From IMG/VR virus record IMGVR_UViG_3300050014_000792, positions 1 through 64,000 of that record: 64,000 nucleotides of DNA; one strand, 5' to 3'. Under the pieces are notes generated by a model. The model was not told the DNA's origin and ran no database searches. It saw nothing but the letters and a program-made list of their open reading frames with translations. The stretch comes from a virus. The translations under genes and the position numbers were made by a program. Of the stretch, positions 1 to 8,181 are shown one piece after another (position 1 is the first letter of the stretch; every line of letters begins with the position of its first letter).

Positions 1-630
1 TTCATAGGATGCTTGATAATTTATATTTGTATTTTTATATTTTCTGGACCAGCAGGAATTTTTTTGTTGTTTATCATGAACCTCTTTATTTTGAGATGCA
101 GATCCTACCCCATATACTTTTATACAAGTTTTCCTAATTTTTTCTTTTACCGAATCAACTTGAAAATAGTGTTTTACTCCATTCTGATTAAAACAGGTTT
201 CCTCTCTTTTCTTTTTAGCTTTATTAAATATCTCTTGATTATTAATAACATTTTCAACATTATATAATATTAAATTTGTCTTCTTAATTTGATCCATTAT
301 TTCTTTTCTTTGTGTATTATTTTTTACCCCATATCTTTCCATATTTGTCTGCTCCTTTTTCTGAGTAATTTGTTCCCCTATTAATTTAAACATTTCGGTA
401 TTATTTTTACCAATATCAATAATTTGGCATTCTTTGGAACAAAATATATGATAGCCTTTTCCTACTGAATCAAATTCAGTAGGCTTATTACAAATTTTGC
501 AAAAACCTTCTCCTTCTTTTTTCATATACTTATCATAATAGTCTTTCTTATTATGATTGAACTGAATATGAGTCGTTAAACCTTTAAATGAATTAAGAAC
601 TTTATTGCATTCTTTACATATAATTTTCAT
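1..630 (-). CDS. PD-(D/E)XK-type homing endonuclease, 3' part cut off by window edge
   Basis: The minus-strand frame is open from the ATG at 630-628 to the left edge, giving 210 codons with no stop. The N-terminus has a zinc-finger-like pair (ICKECNK with a downstream H..H) and a second C-x2-C pair (FCKICNK). This is the same order as the intact protein at 18599-19585, to which it aligns throughout. The last visible residues, NYQASYE, match WYQGSYELDF of that protein just before its nuclease core, so the catalytic part lies outside the window. The gene is divergent from the helicase gene, with only 27 bases between the two start codons. I infer a free-standing intergenic homing endonuclease; catalytic residues cannot be checked here. 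Confidence 0.75.
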   Translation of the reverse strand, partial: MKIICKECNKVLNSFKGLTTHIQFNHNKKDYYDKYMKKEGEGFCKICNKPTEFDSVGKGYHIFCSKECQIIDIGKNNTEMFKLIGEQITQKKEQTNMERYGVKNNTQRKEIMDQIKKTNLILYNVENVINNQEIFNKAKKKREETCFNQNGVKHYFQVDSVKEKIRKTCIKVYGVGSASQNKEVHDKQQKNSCWSRKYKNTNINYQASYE

Positions 631-637
631 AACAGCA

Positions 638-652
638 TTTATTATATATATC
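638..652 (-). promoter_or_regulatory. Late-promoter-like motif for the endonuclease at 1-630
   Basis: The minus-strand sequence GATATATATAATAAA ends 8 bases before the ATG. It is a slightly divergent member of the ATATATAAATAAA family seen before many genes here. It lies in the short gap between two divergent starts. Confidence 0.45.
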
Positions 653-657
653 TAAAC

Positions 658-2163
658 ATGGGGGTCAATTCTTACCAAGAATCCGTATTTTTTCACTACA
701 TCTTACAGAATCCAATCTTCCTTAATACAGCGAAGCCGGAATTCTTTTCGAACCCAACTCTTAAGGATCTCTTCAATATAGCAAGAGATCATACAATTAA
801 CTATAAAGAGCCCCCGGAAAAAGAACAACTCGCTGAACTGGCAAGAATCAAAGGACTTACTATTCAAGATGAAGTCATTGCTGCTTTATACAACTCCAAA
901 AAACAAATGGAGCAGTATGGGGAGAAATGGTTAGATGATAATGTGGGTCCTTGGATACGAATGAGAAACCTCGAATTTGTTATGAGGAAATCCATTGCAT
1001 TCATGAAGACTGCTAATGTTGGAGCAGAGAATGCAGCAGAAGTAGTTGAGCAGATTCGTCACATGTTTTCTACGGAAACTGCTATTGATTTTTCTTTCAA
1101 AATTGGTAATGACTTCTTTGATCCAATGTCTCATAAGCAGGATCGATTAGCTACAACACCAACAGGTTATCCATTTATAGACAAATGTCTTGATGGAGGA
1201 TGGTGGAAAGGAGCTTTATTTGTATTCTTATCTGGGCCAAAATGCGGTAAGTCAACCTGGCTTGGTAATTTAGCAGCTCATTCCGTTTATAATGGATTCA
1301 ATACTGCTTACATAACAGTTGAACTTCAAAAAGAAATTATAGCCATGCGTATTGGAAGTAATATGCTTTCAATTCCTATGGATGAATACAAAGCCGCAAG
1401 TAAGGACACGGACTTAATGAGAACAAAGCTTAACCAGCTTCAATCAACCGCTTTTAAACCACTTGGAAAATTCCACATCCAAGAATTCCCTTCTTCAACA
1501 ATGGGAACCACCGACCTTCGTGCCTATCTTGTAAAAGCTCAGGAAATATTAGGTTACAAATTTGAGAATGTTTTTGTTGATTACATTAACATTATGAAGA
1601 ACTGGCGTAACCCAAACACTGAGAATCTTTACATGAAGATTAAACAAATCAGTGAAGACTTACGTGCTATTGCTCAAGAAGAAAACTGGGCTATCATTAC
1701 AGCTACTCAGACAAACCGTGGTGGCTGGGATACATCGGATCTATCTATTGCAAACGTATCAGAATCTGCTGCTTTATTACACACCGTTGATGGTCTATTT
1801 GGTATCATAACCAATCCGGAAATGAAAGCTCAAGGATTAAATTACCTTAAATACTTAGCGGATAGGGTTTCCGGTTTGGAAAATACTCGAAAGTTATTTA
1901 CATTTGATCGTAAATTCTCTCGTATTGAAGAAGATCCTAACAGCCAAATTGAAGACATGGAATACATTATGGCTCATACTGTTAATAACAAATATCAAAA
2001 GAGAGGATCAACCAGCAACTTTAAAGGAAATGGACCAGATAATTTTCCATCTGGGGAAAGTGCAATTGCTGCCAAAATAAGTAATTATCCAAATCCAAAC
2101 CAAGAAGTAAGCTTAACTGGGGAGCCAGAAGATACTGTACAAACCGCGATGGGACTATTTTGA
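658..2163 (+). CDS. 41: Replicative DNA helicase, DnaB family (T4 gp41-like)
   Basis: This is the hexameric 5'-3' replicative helicase that unwinds DNA ahead of the phage replisome. The RecA-like core starts near residue 165. A Walker A loop GPKCGKST lies at about residues 193-200, followed by the DnaB-type AYITVELQKE segment. A Walker B-like FENVFVDYINIM lies near residue 305, and ITATQTNRGG is a DnaB motif-3-like segment near residue 345. About 150 N-terminal residues form the primase-interaction/oligomerisation region. The length of 501 residues is close to the 475 of T4 gp41. gp47 follows one gene downstream, so replication and recombination functions are clustered as in T4-like phages. 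The start at 658 is the first ATG and has no Shine-Dalgarno sequence. Confidence 0.9.
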   Translation: MGVNSYQESVFFHYILQNPIFLNTAKPEFFSNPTLKDLFNIARDHTINYKEPPEKEQLAELARIKGLTIQDEVIAALYNSKKQMEQYGEKWLDDNVGPWIRMRNLEFVMRKSIAFMKTANVGAENAAEVVEQIRHMFSTETAIDFSFKIGNDFFDPMSHKQDRLATTPTGYPFIDKCLDGGWWKGALFVFLSGPKCGKSTWLGNLAAHSVYNGFNTAYITVELQKEIIAMRIGSNMLSIPMDEYKAASKDTDLMRTKLNQLQSTAFKPLGKFHIQEFPSSTMGTTDLRAYLVKAQEILGYKFENVFVDYINIMKNWRNPNTENLYMKIKQISEDLRAIAQEENWAIITATQTNRGGWDTSDLSIANVSESAALLHTVDGLFGIITNPEMKAQGLNYLKYLADRVSGLENTRKLFTFDRKFSRIEEDPNSQIEDMEYIMAHTVNNKYQKRGSTSNFKGNGPDNFPSGESAIAAKISNYPNPNQEVSLTGEPEDTVQTAMGLF

Positions 2164-2190
2164 TAAATAGTACCAAAACGATATTTTTAT

Positions 2191-2673
2191 ATGAATGATT
2201 TTGAACTAGAAGAAGGGACACCAATGAAAGAAGATAAAATTCTTAATAACTCGTATAATACGGGTGAGATTGAGTATGAAGCATTTTCGGGACTGATGAA
2301 GATCGATGATCGAATCTTTTCCCAGTATGAAGATCAGTTGTCAGATAATTTAGTGGAGAAGAGGGTTGAGAAACGATTAGACGAAGATCTATATAAGTTC
2401 TTTCAGAATTCCCCCTTTTATGCTAAGTATAAAAATCCGCGTAGAGTGGATAAGGGAGATATGTCTAAGATGTATTATTACTTCAAAGAAGTTCTCTCTG
2501 AATGTAAAACTTATTCCAGTATGCAGATCTTTATAGGGTTTGCTGAGTTCTTTCAAATTAACTATGACCAACTCTATGCTGAGGTGGGAGTTTTGGACAA
2601 AGAATCATTACTTAAGGAATTAACTGACAAAGGTCAAATACAAAGTCGAATAAAGACGAAAAAACTTTTTTAA
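2191..2673 (+). CDS. Conserved-looking hypothetical protein between helicase and gp47
   Basis: I do not recognise this 160-residue protein. It is acidic at the N-terminus and becomes helical and basic towards the C-terminal KTKKLF. A second in-frame ATG at 2224 is an equally good start, because the first 11 residues look non-conserved in character. The gene sits 27 bases after the helicase and is closed by a strong terminator at 2679-2709, so it ends the helicase transcription unit. A small replication or late-transcription accessory protein, such as a gp33- or gp59-like role, would fit the position. I see no motif that proves it. Confidence 0.7.
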   Translation: MNDFELEEGTPMKEDKILNNSYNTGEIEYEAFSGLMKIDDRIFSQYEDQLSDNLVEKRVEKRLDEDLYKFFQNSPFYAKYKNPRRVDKGDMSKMYYYFKEVLSECKTYSSMQIFIGFAEFFQINYDQLYAEVGVLDKESLLKELTDKGQIQSRIKTKKLF

Positions 2674-2678
2674 ACATT

Positions 2679-2709
2679 AAAAGCCAAGACTTTAAAACTC
2701 TTGGCTTTT
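2679..2709 (+). terminator. Rho-independent terminator after the helicase unit
   Basis: A perfect 11-bp stem AAAAGCCAAGA / TCTTGGCTTTT encloses a 9-base loop and ends in a short T run. It begins 6 bases after the stop of the 160-residue gene and separates it from gp47. Confidence 0.85.
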
Positions 2710-2745
2710 CTATTGATATAACAATCACATGAAATTTCTATACAG

Positions 2746-3870
2746 ATGGATGTTGAACTCTTTGAGCACGAAGCTATTATAGAACAAATCAATTATCAAA
2801 GGATCTTTCTTATTTCTGACCTTCACTTTGGGGTTAGAGCTAATTCGCTGGAATGGTTAAAGAACCAGCTAGATTTCTTCTATAAAATTTACATACCTTA
2901 TCTAAAAGAAAACGTAAAGCAAGGCGATATTCTTTTTATTCTTGGCGACTGGTTTGACAATAGACAGTTGCTGGATATTAATGTTATGAACAAATCAATT
3001 GATACTATCTTTGATTTGGCGGATATTTTGCCTGTTTACTTTCTTACAGGAAACCACGACATTTATAAGAAAAACGATACCGATGTAAACTCATTGGCTG
3101 CGTTTCGTTTTATTCCAAACGTCAGGATTTATGAGAAACCCGTTTTAATAACAAACGGTAAAAACAAAATACTTGTTATTCCTTGGATTGGAAACAGTGA
3201 GAAGGAAGAGTTAGTTGCTAAAGCAAATCCAGCTGATTATATCTTTGCACACGCTGATATATCTGGACTACACTACGATAACGGTAGACAGATTCTAAAG
3301 GGTGCTAGGCTACGTGGGATCAAAGGAGTTAAAAGATTATTTAGCGGACACGTACATAAGCGCCAGGAGCACAAGGACGCTATGTACATAGGTTCACCGT
3401 ATTCTACAAAAAGAAGTGATATTGGAAACAAGAAAGGATTCTATATTTTTGATCCCCAAAATAACAAAACGGAGTTTATTACAAACAAAACGTCCCCTGT
3501 TTTTCAGAGAATATTGCTTGAAGATCTTATGGAATGGACCCTTGAAAGGGCTCATAAAATATTGGAGAACAACTATACCGACATCATTGTACCAGATAAA
3601 TACATCCATTTATTTAATTTAACGAGATTTACAGAACTTTTAGAAGGGTGTAACTATAAGAAGGTAGAAACCATAGGGGAAAAGAAGAAGCTTGACGAAA
3701 CTTTCGGAGAACTTCTCGATGGGGAAGAAATAAAAGATATTATGTCTTTACTTGAGAGTTCTATTGATAATTTAGGTCACATGATGGAAATGCTTGTTAG
3801 ACTAAAATTAATGAACAAAGAATATTATGAAAAAGCAGGTAAAGGAACTGATGAAGATATTTTAAATTAA
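2746..3870 (+). CDS. 47: Recombination nuclease subunit, Mre11/SbcD family (T4 gp47-like)
   Basis: This is a metallophosphoesterase that works with gp46 to resect DNA ends for recombination-dependent replication. All calcineurin-fold metal-ligand motifs are visible in order: ISDLHFG (about residue 24), ILGDWFDNR (about 65), TGNHD (about 102), FAHADISG (about 168) and SGHVHKR (about 200). The stretch IGSPYSTKRSD is the Mre11/SbcD-type segment that follows. The length of 374 residues is close to the 339 of T4 gp47. The partner subunit is encoded about 5.6 kb downstream at 9478, with a block of small genes between the two. In most phages the two genes are nearly adjacent. Confidence 0.9.
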   Translation: MDVELFEHEAIIEQINYQRIFLISDLHFGVRANSLEWLKNQLDFFYKIYIPYLKENVKQGDILFILGDWFDNRQLLDINVMNKSIDTIFDLADILPVYFLTGNHDIYKKNDTDVNSLAAFRFIPNVRIYEKPVLITNGKNKILVIPWIGNSEKEELVAKANPADYIFAHADISGLHYDNGRQILKGARLRGIKGVKRLFSGHVHKRQEHKDAMYIGSPYSTKRSDIGNKKGFYIFDPQNNKTEFITNKTSPVFQRILLEDLMEWTLERAHKILENNYTDIIVPDKYIHLFNLTRFTELLEGCNYKKVETIGEKKKLDETFGELLDGEEIKDIMSLLESSIDNLGHMMEMLVRLKLMNKEYYEKAGKGTDEDILN

Positions 3871-3874
3871 AATC

Positions 3875-4216
3875 ATGAAAGAACTTATTGATTTATTTGA
3901 ATTTATTGATACAATAAAACAGTTCAGTCCAGAATTTACTGAAGTATGTGCTTCAACCGAGTTCCCAAGACCCGGTATGGCAAAAGCTATAATGTATTGG
4001 GCTAATGAAGAGATTTCCGTTGATGAAGCTTGCCCCTATGAATATTGGGATCTACAGGAAGAACGAGGGGATGGGGACAAAATGGAACAATGGTATGTTT
4101 TTAAGAGAAAAGCAGACAAGAGATATTTTGTTTGTTGGATTTATAAAGGAAAAATTGAAGAAGACTTTCTTAGGGAAGTTAGAAAAACCGAAACACTTAA
4201 ATCAAAATGGGAGTAG
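3875..4216 (+). CDS. Hypothetical protein
   Basis: I do not recognise this 113-residue acidic protein. It has several aromatic-rich stretches (EYWDLQEE, QWYVFKR, YFVCWIY), which suggest a small beta-rich fold. It starts 4 bases after the gp47 stop and overlaps the next gene by 10 bases. That places it in the same tightly packed operon. Confidence 0.65.
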   Translation: MKELIDLFEFIDTIKQFSPEFTEVCASTEFPRPGMAKAIMYWANEEISVDEACPYEYWDLQEERGDGDKMEQWYVFKRKADKRYFVCWIYKGKIEEDFLREVRKTETLKSKWE

Positions 4217-4572
4217 TAGAATTAGTTAACGAAGTATTCCCGTCTGAATTTATGTCAGATGGCGATATGTATAAACTCTTTGGAGACAATGGGTTTATGA
4301 TGGGAAGAATGATTTCTGGTTCCAAAAGTGGATACATGGAAAATCATAAAGGTAATTTGGCAATATTCAATGCTAATATTGTTACAAAATCTCGAGGCAA
4401 AGTATGGTTTGGCGATCTGGACCTTACTCTTGATGAGGAAAAGTTGAAGATAGTTGCTGCGGCTTTGAAGGAACCCCTTTATATTTTACGTGAAATGGAT
4501 GCTCGTTTTGAAAACGAAGATCAGGACTTTAAATTCTATCAGGCAAAAGCTGTTAAGGTAATTGAACCATGA
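4207..4572 (+). CDS. Hypothetical protein
   Basis: This is a 121-residue protein of unknown function. The middle part (GNLAIFNANIVTKSRGKVWF and the following GDLDLT) looks like beta strands, and the C-terminal half is helical and acidic. It overlaps both neighbours by a few bases (ATG inside the previous gene, ATGA with the next). This indicates translational coupling within the gp47 operon. Confidence 0.65.
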   Translation: MGVVELVNEVFPSEFMSDGDMYKLFGDNGFMMGRMISGSKSGYMENHKGNLAIFNANIVTKSRGKVWFGDLDLTLDEEKLKIVAAALKEPLYILREMDARFENEDQDFKFYQAKAVKVIEP

Positions 4573-4799
4573 GAAGACACAAACATAAATTTGAATTAGA
4601 TGGGGGTCCTTGCATAAAATGTGGCAAAACTGTTGCCGATATAATGCAAGAAGACAAGGATACTAAATGGTTAAAAGCTATGGAAGAAGATGTCCCCACT
4701 TGTTATTCGCCATCAATTGGATCCATTGAAAGAGAATCAGGTCATGGATTCTGGGGAAATCCTCATTCTGGATATGTTTACGATAAAGACAGTAGATAA
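4569..4799 (+). CDS. Small protein with an N-terminal Cys pair
   Basis: This 76-residue protein carries a C-x2-C motif (PCIKCGK) preceded by HKHKFEL, giving a likely C2H2- or CCHH-type zinc site. The rest is acidic and has no recognisable domain. It overlaps the previous gene by ATGA and the next gene by one base. It is the first of several tiny Cys-rich proteins in this stretch. Confidence 0.6.
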   Translation: MRRHKHKFELDGGPCIKCGKTVADIMQEDKDTKWLKAMEEDVPTCYSPSIGSIERESGHGFWGNPHSGYVYDKDSR

Positions 4800-5149
4800 T
4801 GCACAGCACACACGACGTATATTGTAAAAAATGCGGAAAGAATTTAGCTTTCTGGTCTGGATTCGGGGATAACATGCAGTATAAAGATGAATATCAATGT
4901 ACTGGAAAAGTTTGGAAGAAAATAGAGCATTATCATTTTGGAAAAACTACCCAATATAATACAGAACCGCCTACACCCGAATATATTATCGAATGTTATG
5001 GCAAACTTTTAAAAGTTACCCGTCACTTAAGGGAATTATGGGATTGTTGGATGGTGAATGACACTCAGTTTTGTGAAGAATGTGCAAGAAAATTGGAATA
5101 CAAATGCCCGGTATGTGGCAAAGAAATAAAATTAAGTAGAAAAGCATAA
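4799..5149 (+). CDS. Small protein with two Cys-pair zinc-ribbon motifs
   Basis: This 116-residue protein has an N-terminal C-x2-C (YCKKCGKN) and a C-terminal cluster FCEECAR...YKCPVCGKE containing two more C-x2-C pairs. That is a treble-clef or zinc-ribbon arrangement. Such small zinc proteins often bind nucleic acid or a protein partner, but no specific role can be read from the sequence. The start overlaps the previous stop by one base. Confidence 0.65.
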   Translation: MHSTHDVYCKKCGKNLAFWSGFGDNMQYKDEYQCTGKVWKKIEHYHFGKTTQYNTEPPTPEYIIECYGKLLKVTRHLRELWDCWMVNDTQFCEECARKLEYKCPVCGKEIKLSRKA

Positions 5150-5463
5150 TGGAAAAAGTAAAATTATCAGACTACCATGAGAACTACTGTTCTCAAATTT
5201 TAATTGATGAACACTCATTAGGCGGTGGAATACGAGACGAAGCAGAATTTAATGCAATTCGTTATCACTGCTATAAAACTCTTATCTTCACAAAGAATTT
5301 TATTGAAGCTTTTGAAGGAACTGATGAAGAAAAATCAGAGTTTCTACAGAAAGTATTTGATGATCTTGGTAAATTCACCGTATCTGCACCAGATGCTAAG
5401 AAGATTGAAGAAATTGAAATGGAAGAAGCTAAAAACGTAGTTAAAGACATGGGGATAGAATAA
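5149..5463 (+). CDS. Hypothetical helical protein
   Basis: This 104-residue protein of unknown function is acidic and predicted mostly helical in the C-terminal half (KKIEEIEMEEAKNVVKDM). It overlaps the previous stop by one base, and the next gene follows after one base. It is clearly part of the same operon. Confidence 0.65.
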   Translation: MEKVKLSDYHENYCSQILIDEHSLGGGIRDEAEFNAIRYHCYKTLIFTKNFIEAFEGTDEEKSEFLQKVFDDLGKFTVSAPDAKKIEEIEMEEAKNVVKDMGIE

Positions 5464-5464
5464 T

Positions 5465-5935
5465 ATGGCACTAATTATTACAGCACCAGGCGAGATTTAT
5501 TCTCCAGAAAATCTTAATAACAAATCTATCTTCTTAGCCGGAGGAATTACTAATTGCCCAGATTGGCAAAGTGTGGTTATTGATGGATTAAAAGATATGT
5601 ATGGGGTTACAATTTATAATCCCCGAAGACCCTTTTATGATCCCAATAATGAAGAAGCCCAAATAACTTGGGAATTTATTCACCTTATGAATGCTGATGT
5701 GATTTTATTTTGGTTTAGCAGGGGATCCATAAATCCTATAGTTCTTTATGAACTTGGTATGTGGGGAAATTCAAGACCTGAAATTCCAATACTTATCGGA
5801 TGCGAAAAAGGTTATGAAAGAACTCAAGACGTAATTATTCAAACCAAATTGGCAAGACCCAATATCCAAATCTATAATGATCTGGATGATTTAATTTGTG
5901 ATGCTTCTGAAATTTTAAGACCCATAGAATGGTAA
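5465..5935 (+). CDS. Nucleoside 2-deoxyribosyltransferase-like protein
   Basis: The family moves deoxyribose between bases or hydrolyses the N-glycosidic bond of (deoxy)nucleotides. Visible family features in order are FLAGGITNCPDWQ near the N-terminus, the IYNPRRP strand-turn (about residue 49), and a W-E-F...NADVILFWF segment (about 75-90). The conserved ELGMW (about residue 98) contains the Glu that acts as nucleophile in characterised relatives. The length of 156 residues is normal for the family. In a phage it could serve nucleotide salvage or modified-base metabolism. NAD-consuming or DNA-modifying roles are possible but unsupported here. Confidence 0.75.
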   Translation: MALIITAPGEIYSPENLNNKSIFLAGGITNCPDWQSVVIDGLKDMYGVTIYNPRRPFYDPNNEEAQITWEFIHLMNADVILFWFSRGSINPIVLYELGMWGNSRPEIPILIGCEKGYERTQDVIIQTKLARPNIQIYNDLDDLICDASEILRPIEW

Positions 5936-6309
5936 AGAAAGCGGGGGATAAACTCCAAACAAGACAGTCCATATACATAAAATCTGCTATGGAAAAACTT
6001 AAAGAAAGTGGGGTTGTATCTAAACCAGTAGATATAGATCCCGATTGGTATGGCAAACATCTTCGTGCAAAAGCTGCAGCAGAGGAAGAAGCTCGCAAAG
6101 CAGAGGAAACTCGAATCAAAAAGATCAAATGTCCTTCTTGTAAATCCACGAGTAAAAATCATATTGTTAAGAGAAATGATAATGGGATAATTGGTCCTGG
6201 ATATTCTTCTTGGGTTATAGATGAATATTTTGTCTGCAATAAATGTGGAACTATGTTTAAAGATATGGAAAAAATTAAAAAGAACTTAAAAGAAGGTCGT
6301 ATAAGATGA
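5929..6309 (+). CDS. Small zinc-ribbon protein
   Basis: This 126-residue protein has a basic N-terminus, a charged helix rich in Ala/Glu (about residues 45-65), and a C-terminal zinc ribbon. The ribbon is made of C-x2-C pairs KCPSCKS and FVCNKCGTMF, spaced about 35 residues apart. This resembles nucleic-acid-binding zinc ribbons. It overlaps the deoxyribosyltransferase gene by 7 bases and the next tiny gene by ATGA. Confidence 0.65.
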   Translation: MVKKAGDKLQTRQSIYIKSAMEKLKESGVVSKPVDIDPDWYGKHLRAKAAAEEEARKAEETRIKKIKCPSCKSTSKNHIVKRNDNGIIGPGYSSWVIDEYFVCNKCGTMFKDMEKIKKNLKEGRIR

Positions 6310-6422
6310 AACTATCTACTAGAATATGCAAAAAAGAATGCATGGTATGTTGGAGCATCGTTCTTTGTATGGATTGTAAATTATGTGATTTGGATATAAT
6401 TGAGAAAAATGAGACAAATTGA
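6306..6422 (+). CDS. Tiny Cys-rich protein (38 aa)
   Basis: This short frame starts with an ATGA overlap on the previous stop and encodes 38 residues with six cysteines (KKECMVCWS... and CMDCKLCDL). The cysteine spacing C-x2-C...C-x2-C-x2-C and the operon-type overlap argue for a real small zinc protein. Its function is unknown. Confidence 0.5.
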   Translation: MKLSTRICKKECMVCWSIVLCMDCKLCDLDIIEKNETN

Positions 6423-6564
6423 TATTGATCTCTTAAAAGAACACGGATGGACAGTTGTCTGTGAACTCCCATTCGAAATTGAGAATGAAGAATGCGAAAG
6501 TAAAGCAGATGGTCTTGGTGCTGAAATAATTTTACGATACTACCAGGAACAAAAGTGGGTTTAG
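6409..6564 (+). CDS. Small hypothetical protein (51 aa)
   Basis: The ATG lies inside the end of the Cys-rich gene and opens a 51-residue acidic protein (MRQIDIDLLKEHGWTVVCEL...). The overlap arrangement matches the rest of the operon. No domain is recognised. It is the last gene before a 124-base gap. Confidence 0.5.
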   Translation: MRQIDIDLLKEHGWTVVCELPFEIENEECESKADGLGAEIILRYYQEQKWV

Positions 6565-6688
6565 CAAAACTTTTTTGCTTCTTTGATATATAAGATGAAT
6601 AACCTTGTGATTGAGGGTTTAGTGCTCACGTAGCATTTGAGTTGGGTCACTCCAACAAATAAACACTCATATAAAAATAACGTAAGGA
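6565..6688 (+). promoter_or_regulatory. Structured leader of the 295-aa gene with a late-promoter-like box
   Basis: This gap holds GATATATAAGATGAA (6585-6599), a variant of the late-type motif. Two small hairpins follow: TGCT/AGCA around 6623-6635 and GTTGG/CCAAC at 6641-6656. The next gene is preceded by AAGGA, one of the few Shine-Dalgarno-like sequences in the window. This suggests a leader of roughly 90 bases. Confidence 0.4.
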
Positions 6689-7576
6689 ATGACAATAAAT
6701 TTAAGTGCCCAAAGGGTAAACAGTACTGTACCCGCAGCATTTGTCACCAAAGGTAGACAACGAGTAAAACAGTTCGGTGATACAGTGTATCTCAATAACG
6801 GAGACGAGTTCGAACTCGAACTATTCAATCCAACAAACAACAAAGTTTTAGCCAAAATCAATTTGAACGGGAAATCTCTCGGTTCAGGTATCGTTTTGCG
6901 TCCAGGCGAACGAGTATTTCTTGAAAGATATTTGGAAGAAGCTCGTAAGTTTCTTTTCGAGACTTATGTCGTAGATGGTGCTGACAGTAATGTTAAAGAA
7001 GCCATCAGATTAAACGGAAGAGTCGATGTAGAATTCTTCGACGAAATGGTAACACACAATGTTTACCAGGGATCTTCAATAACTTGGAGCAATCCATCAT
7101 GGAACCCTTCGTGGACCAATTATAATGGTTCAGGTGGTTGGGGTGGATCCACATTAACTTCTGGCAATTCATCTCATGTTAAGGGAATGAACTTTGAAAG
7201 AAGTGCAAACGATGCTCTTTATGAAACTAAATCTTTTTCCGGACCAAAATCCCGGAGATCCCCAGTAATGGATAGCATGGAAACTAGTCAAATGTTTCTC
7301 TGTTCATGTTCATTACATTCAGATTTGGAAATGCCCGCAAGTCCTCAACCTCTGGAAACAGGTAGAGTAGAAAAGGGAAGCCAGTCTTATCAGGGATTTA
7401 CAACTGATTCAACTCAGTTCAATTCCTATTACTCATGGAAAACCACCTGGAATATCAAACCAGATTCTCAAAGACCAATTGTTATAGAAGATGTGAAAGT
7501 TTTCTGTACTGGTTGCGGTAAAAGAAGGAGAAAATCCAGCGATGCATTTTGTTCAAAATGCGGAACTAAATTTTAA
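6689..7576 (+). CDS. Probable virion-associated protein with C-terminal zinc ribbon
   Basis: This 295-residue protein has an N-terminal beta-rich domain (about residues 1-110, including VYLNNGDEFELELFNPTNNK and LRPGERVFLERYL). Next comes a low-complexity Ser/Gly/Asn/Trp linker (about 120-165). The C-terminus is a zinc ribbon FCTGCGKRR...FCSKCGTKF. The N-terminal region resembles small jelly-roll-like phage decoration modules, but I cannot name the family. It is preceded by a structured leader and ends in its own terminator, so it is a single-gene transcription unit. That points to high or separately timed expression. Confidence 0.6.
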   Translation: MTINLSAQRVNSTVPAAFVTKGRQRVKQFGDTVYLNNGDEFELELFNPTNNKVLAKINLNGKSLGSGIVLRPGERVFLERYLEEARKFLFETYVVDGADSNVKEAIRLNGRVDVEFFDEMVTHNVYQGSSITWSNPSWNPSWTNYNGSGGWGGSTLTSGNSSHVKGMNFERSANDALYETKSFSGPKSRRSPVMDSMETSQMFLCSCSLHSDLEMPASPQPLETGRVEKGSQSYQGFTTDSTQFNSYYSWKTTWNIKPDSQRPIVIEDVKVFCTGCGKRRRKSSDAFCSKCGTKF

Positions 7577-7605
7577 TTAAGTATTTAATCCACAAGGTTA
7601 TATCA

Positions 7606-7630
7606 GGGGGCGTTAAAGCGCCCTTTTTTT
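7606..7630 (+). terminator. Rho-independent terminator
   Basis: The stem GGGCG/CGCCC closes a short loop (TTAAAG) and is followed by seven T. It lies about 30 bases after the stop of the zinc-ribbon virion-type gene. Confidence 0.8.
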
Positions 7631-7680
7631 GAAACTTTTTTAAGAAACCCCCTATAAACTTAATAACTAAATTGACTAAT

Positions 7681-8139
7681 ATGAGCAAGATAAAACTATC
7701 AGAAGAAGCAAAAAGATTTAAAAATTCATATTTGATAAAAAGCGATTTAGCAAAAACTGTTGAAATTGTTAAAGTCGCTATGGAAAGTATTCGTAAACTT
7801 CAACCCCCTCCACCCCCTCTATTTCAAAAAATAGAAGGATTCAAGGTAGCACTAGTAGCTTTTAGCGAATTAACTCTTTTGACCCGTTTAAAAATGAGTC
7901 AGGCTTTTCAGGAAATAAATCAAATACTTAAAGTAATAGATTCATTCAATAAAGAAGATCAAGACAGAATTATACGAATTTTGGATGGAATGGAAACTAT
8001 AAAAGTTGGGGATCCTGATACAATAATGACCGGCGATATTTATGTTTATTTTGATCAGGATAAATCAAGAGCGGTTTTTCATCATCATAAATATGATGAT
8101 GAAAGATATGAATTAATAGCTAAAATAATTAAATTCTGA
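7681..8139 (+). CDS. Hypothetical protein
   Basis: This 152-residue protein is not recognised. I chose the ATG at 7681 rather than the in-frame TTG at 7672. It is helical, with a run of five prolines (about residues 41-45) and a C-terminal segment rich in His, Asp and Tyr (FHHHKYDDERYE). It stands alone between a terminator and a late-type promoter motif. Confidence 0.65.
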   Translation: MSKIKLSEEAKRFKNSYLIKSDLAKTVEIVKVAMESIRKLQPPPPPLFQKIEGFKVALVAFSELTLLTRLKMSQAFQEINQILKVIDSFNKEDQDRIIRILDGMETIKVGDPDTIMTGDIYVYFDQDKSRAVFHHHKYDDERYELIAKIIKF

Positions 8140-8159
8140 ATTTCATTATTTGTTTTTAA

Positions 8160-8175
8160 AATATATAAAGAAAAA
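8160..8175 (+). promoter_or_regulatory. Late-promoter-like motif
   Basis: AATATATAAAGAAAAA ends 6 bases before the ATG of the 188-aa gene. The core TATAAA matches the T4 late -10 element apart from G for T at one position. Confidence 0.5.
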
Positions 8176-8181
8176 CAAACA

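Noticed and set aside
13-267. Hydrophobic plus-strand frame at the left edge
   Set aside because: It is the complement of the partial endonuclease gene, which has a clear homologue at 18599.
2191-2673. T4 gp33-like late co-activator
   Set aside because: Only position and a vaguely helical C-terminus support it; no alignable motif is seen.
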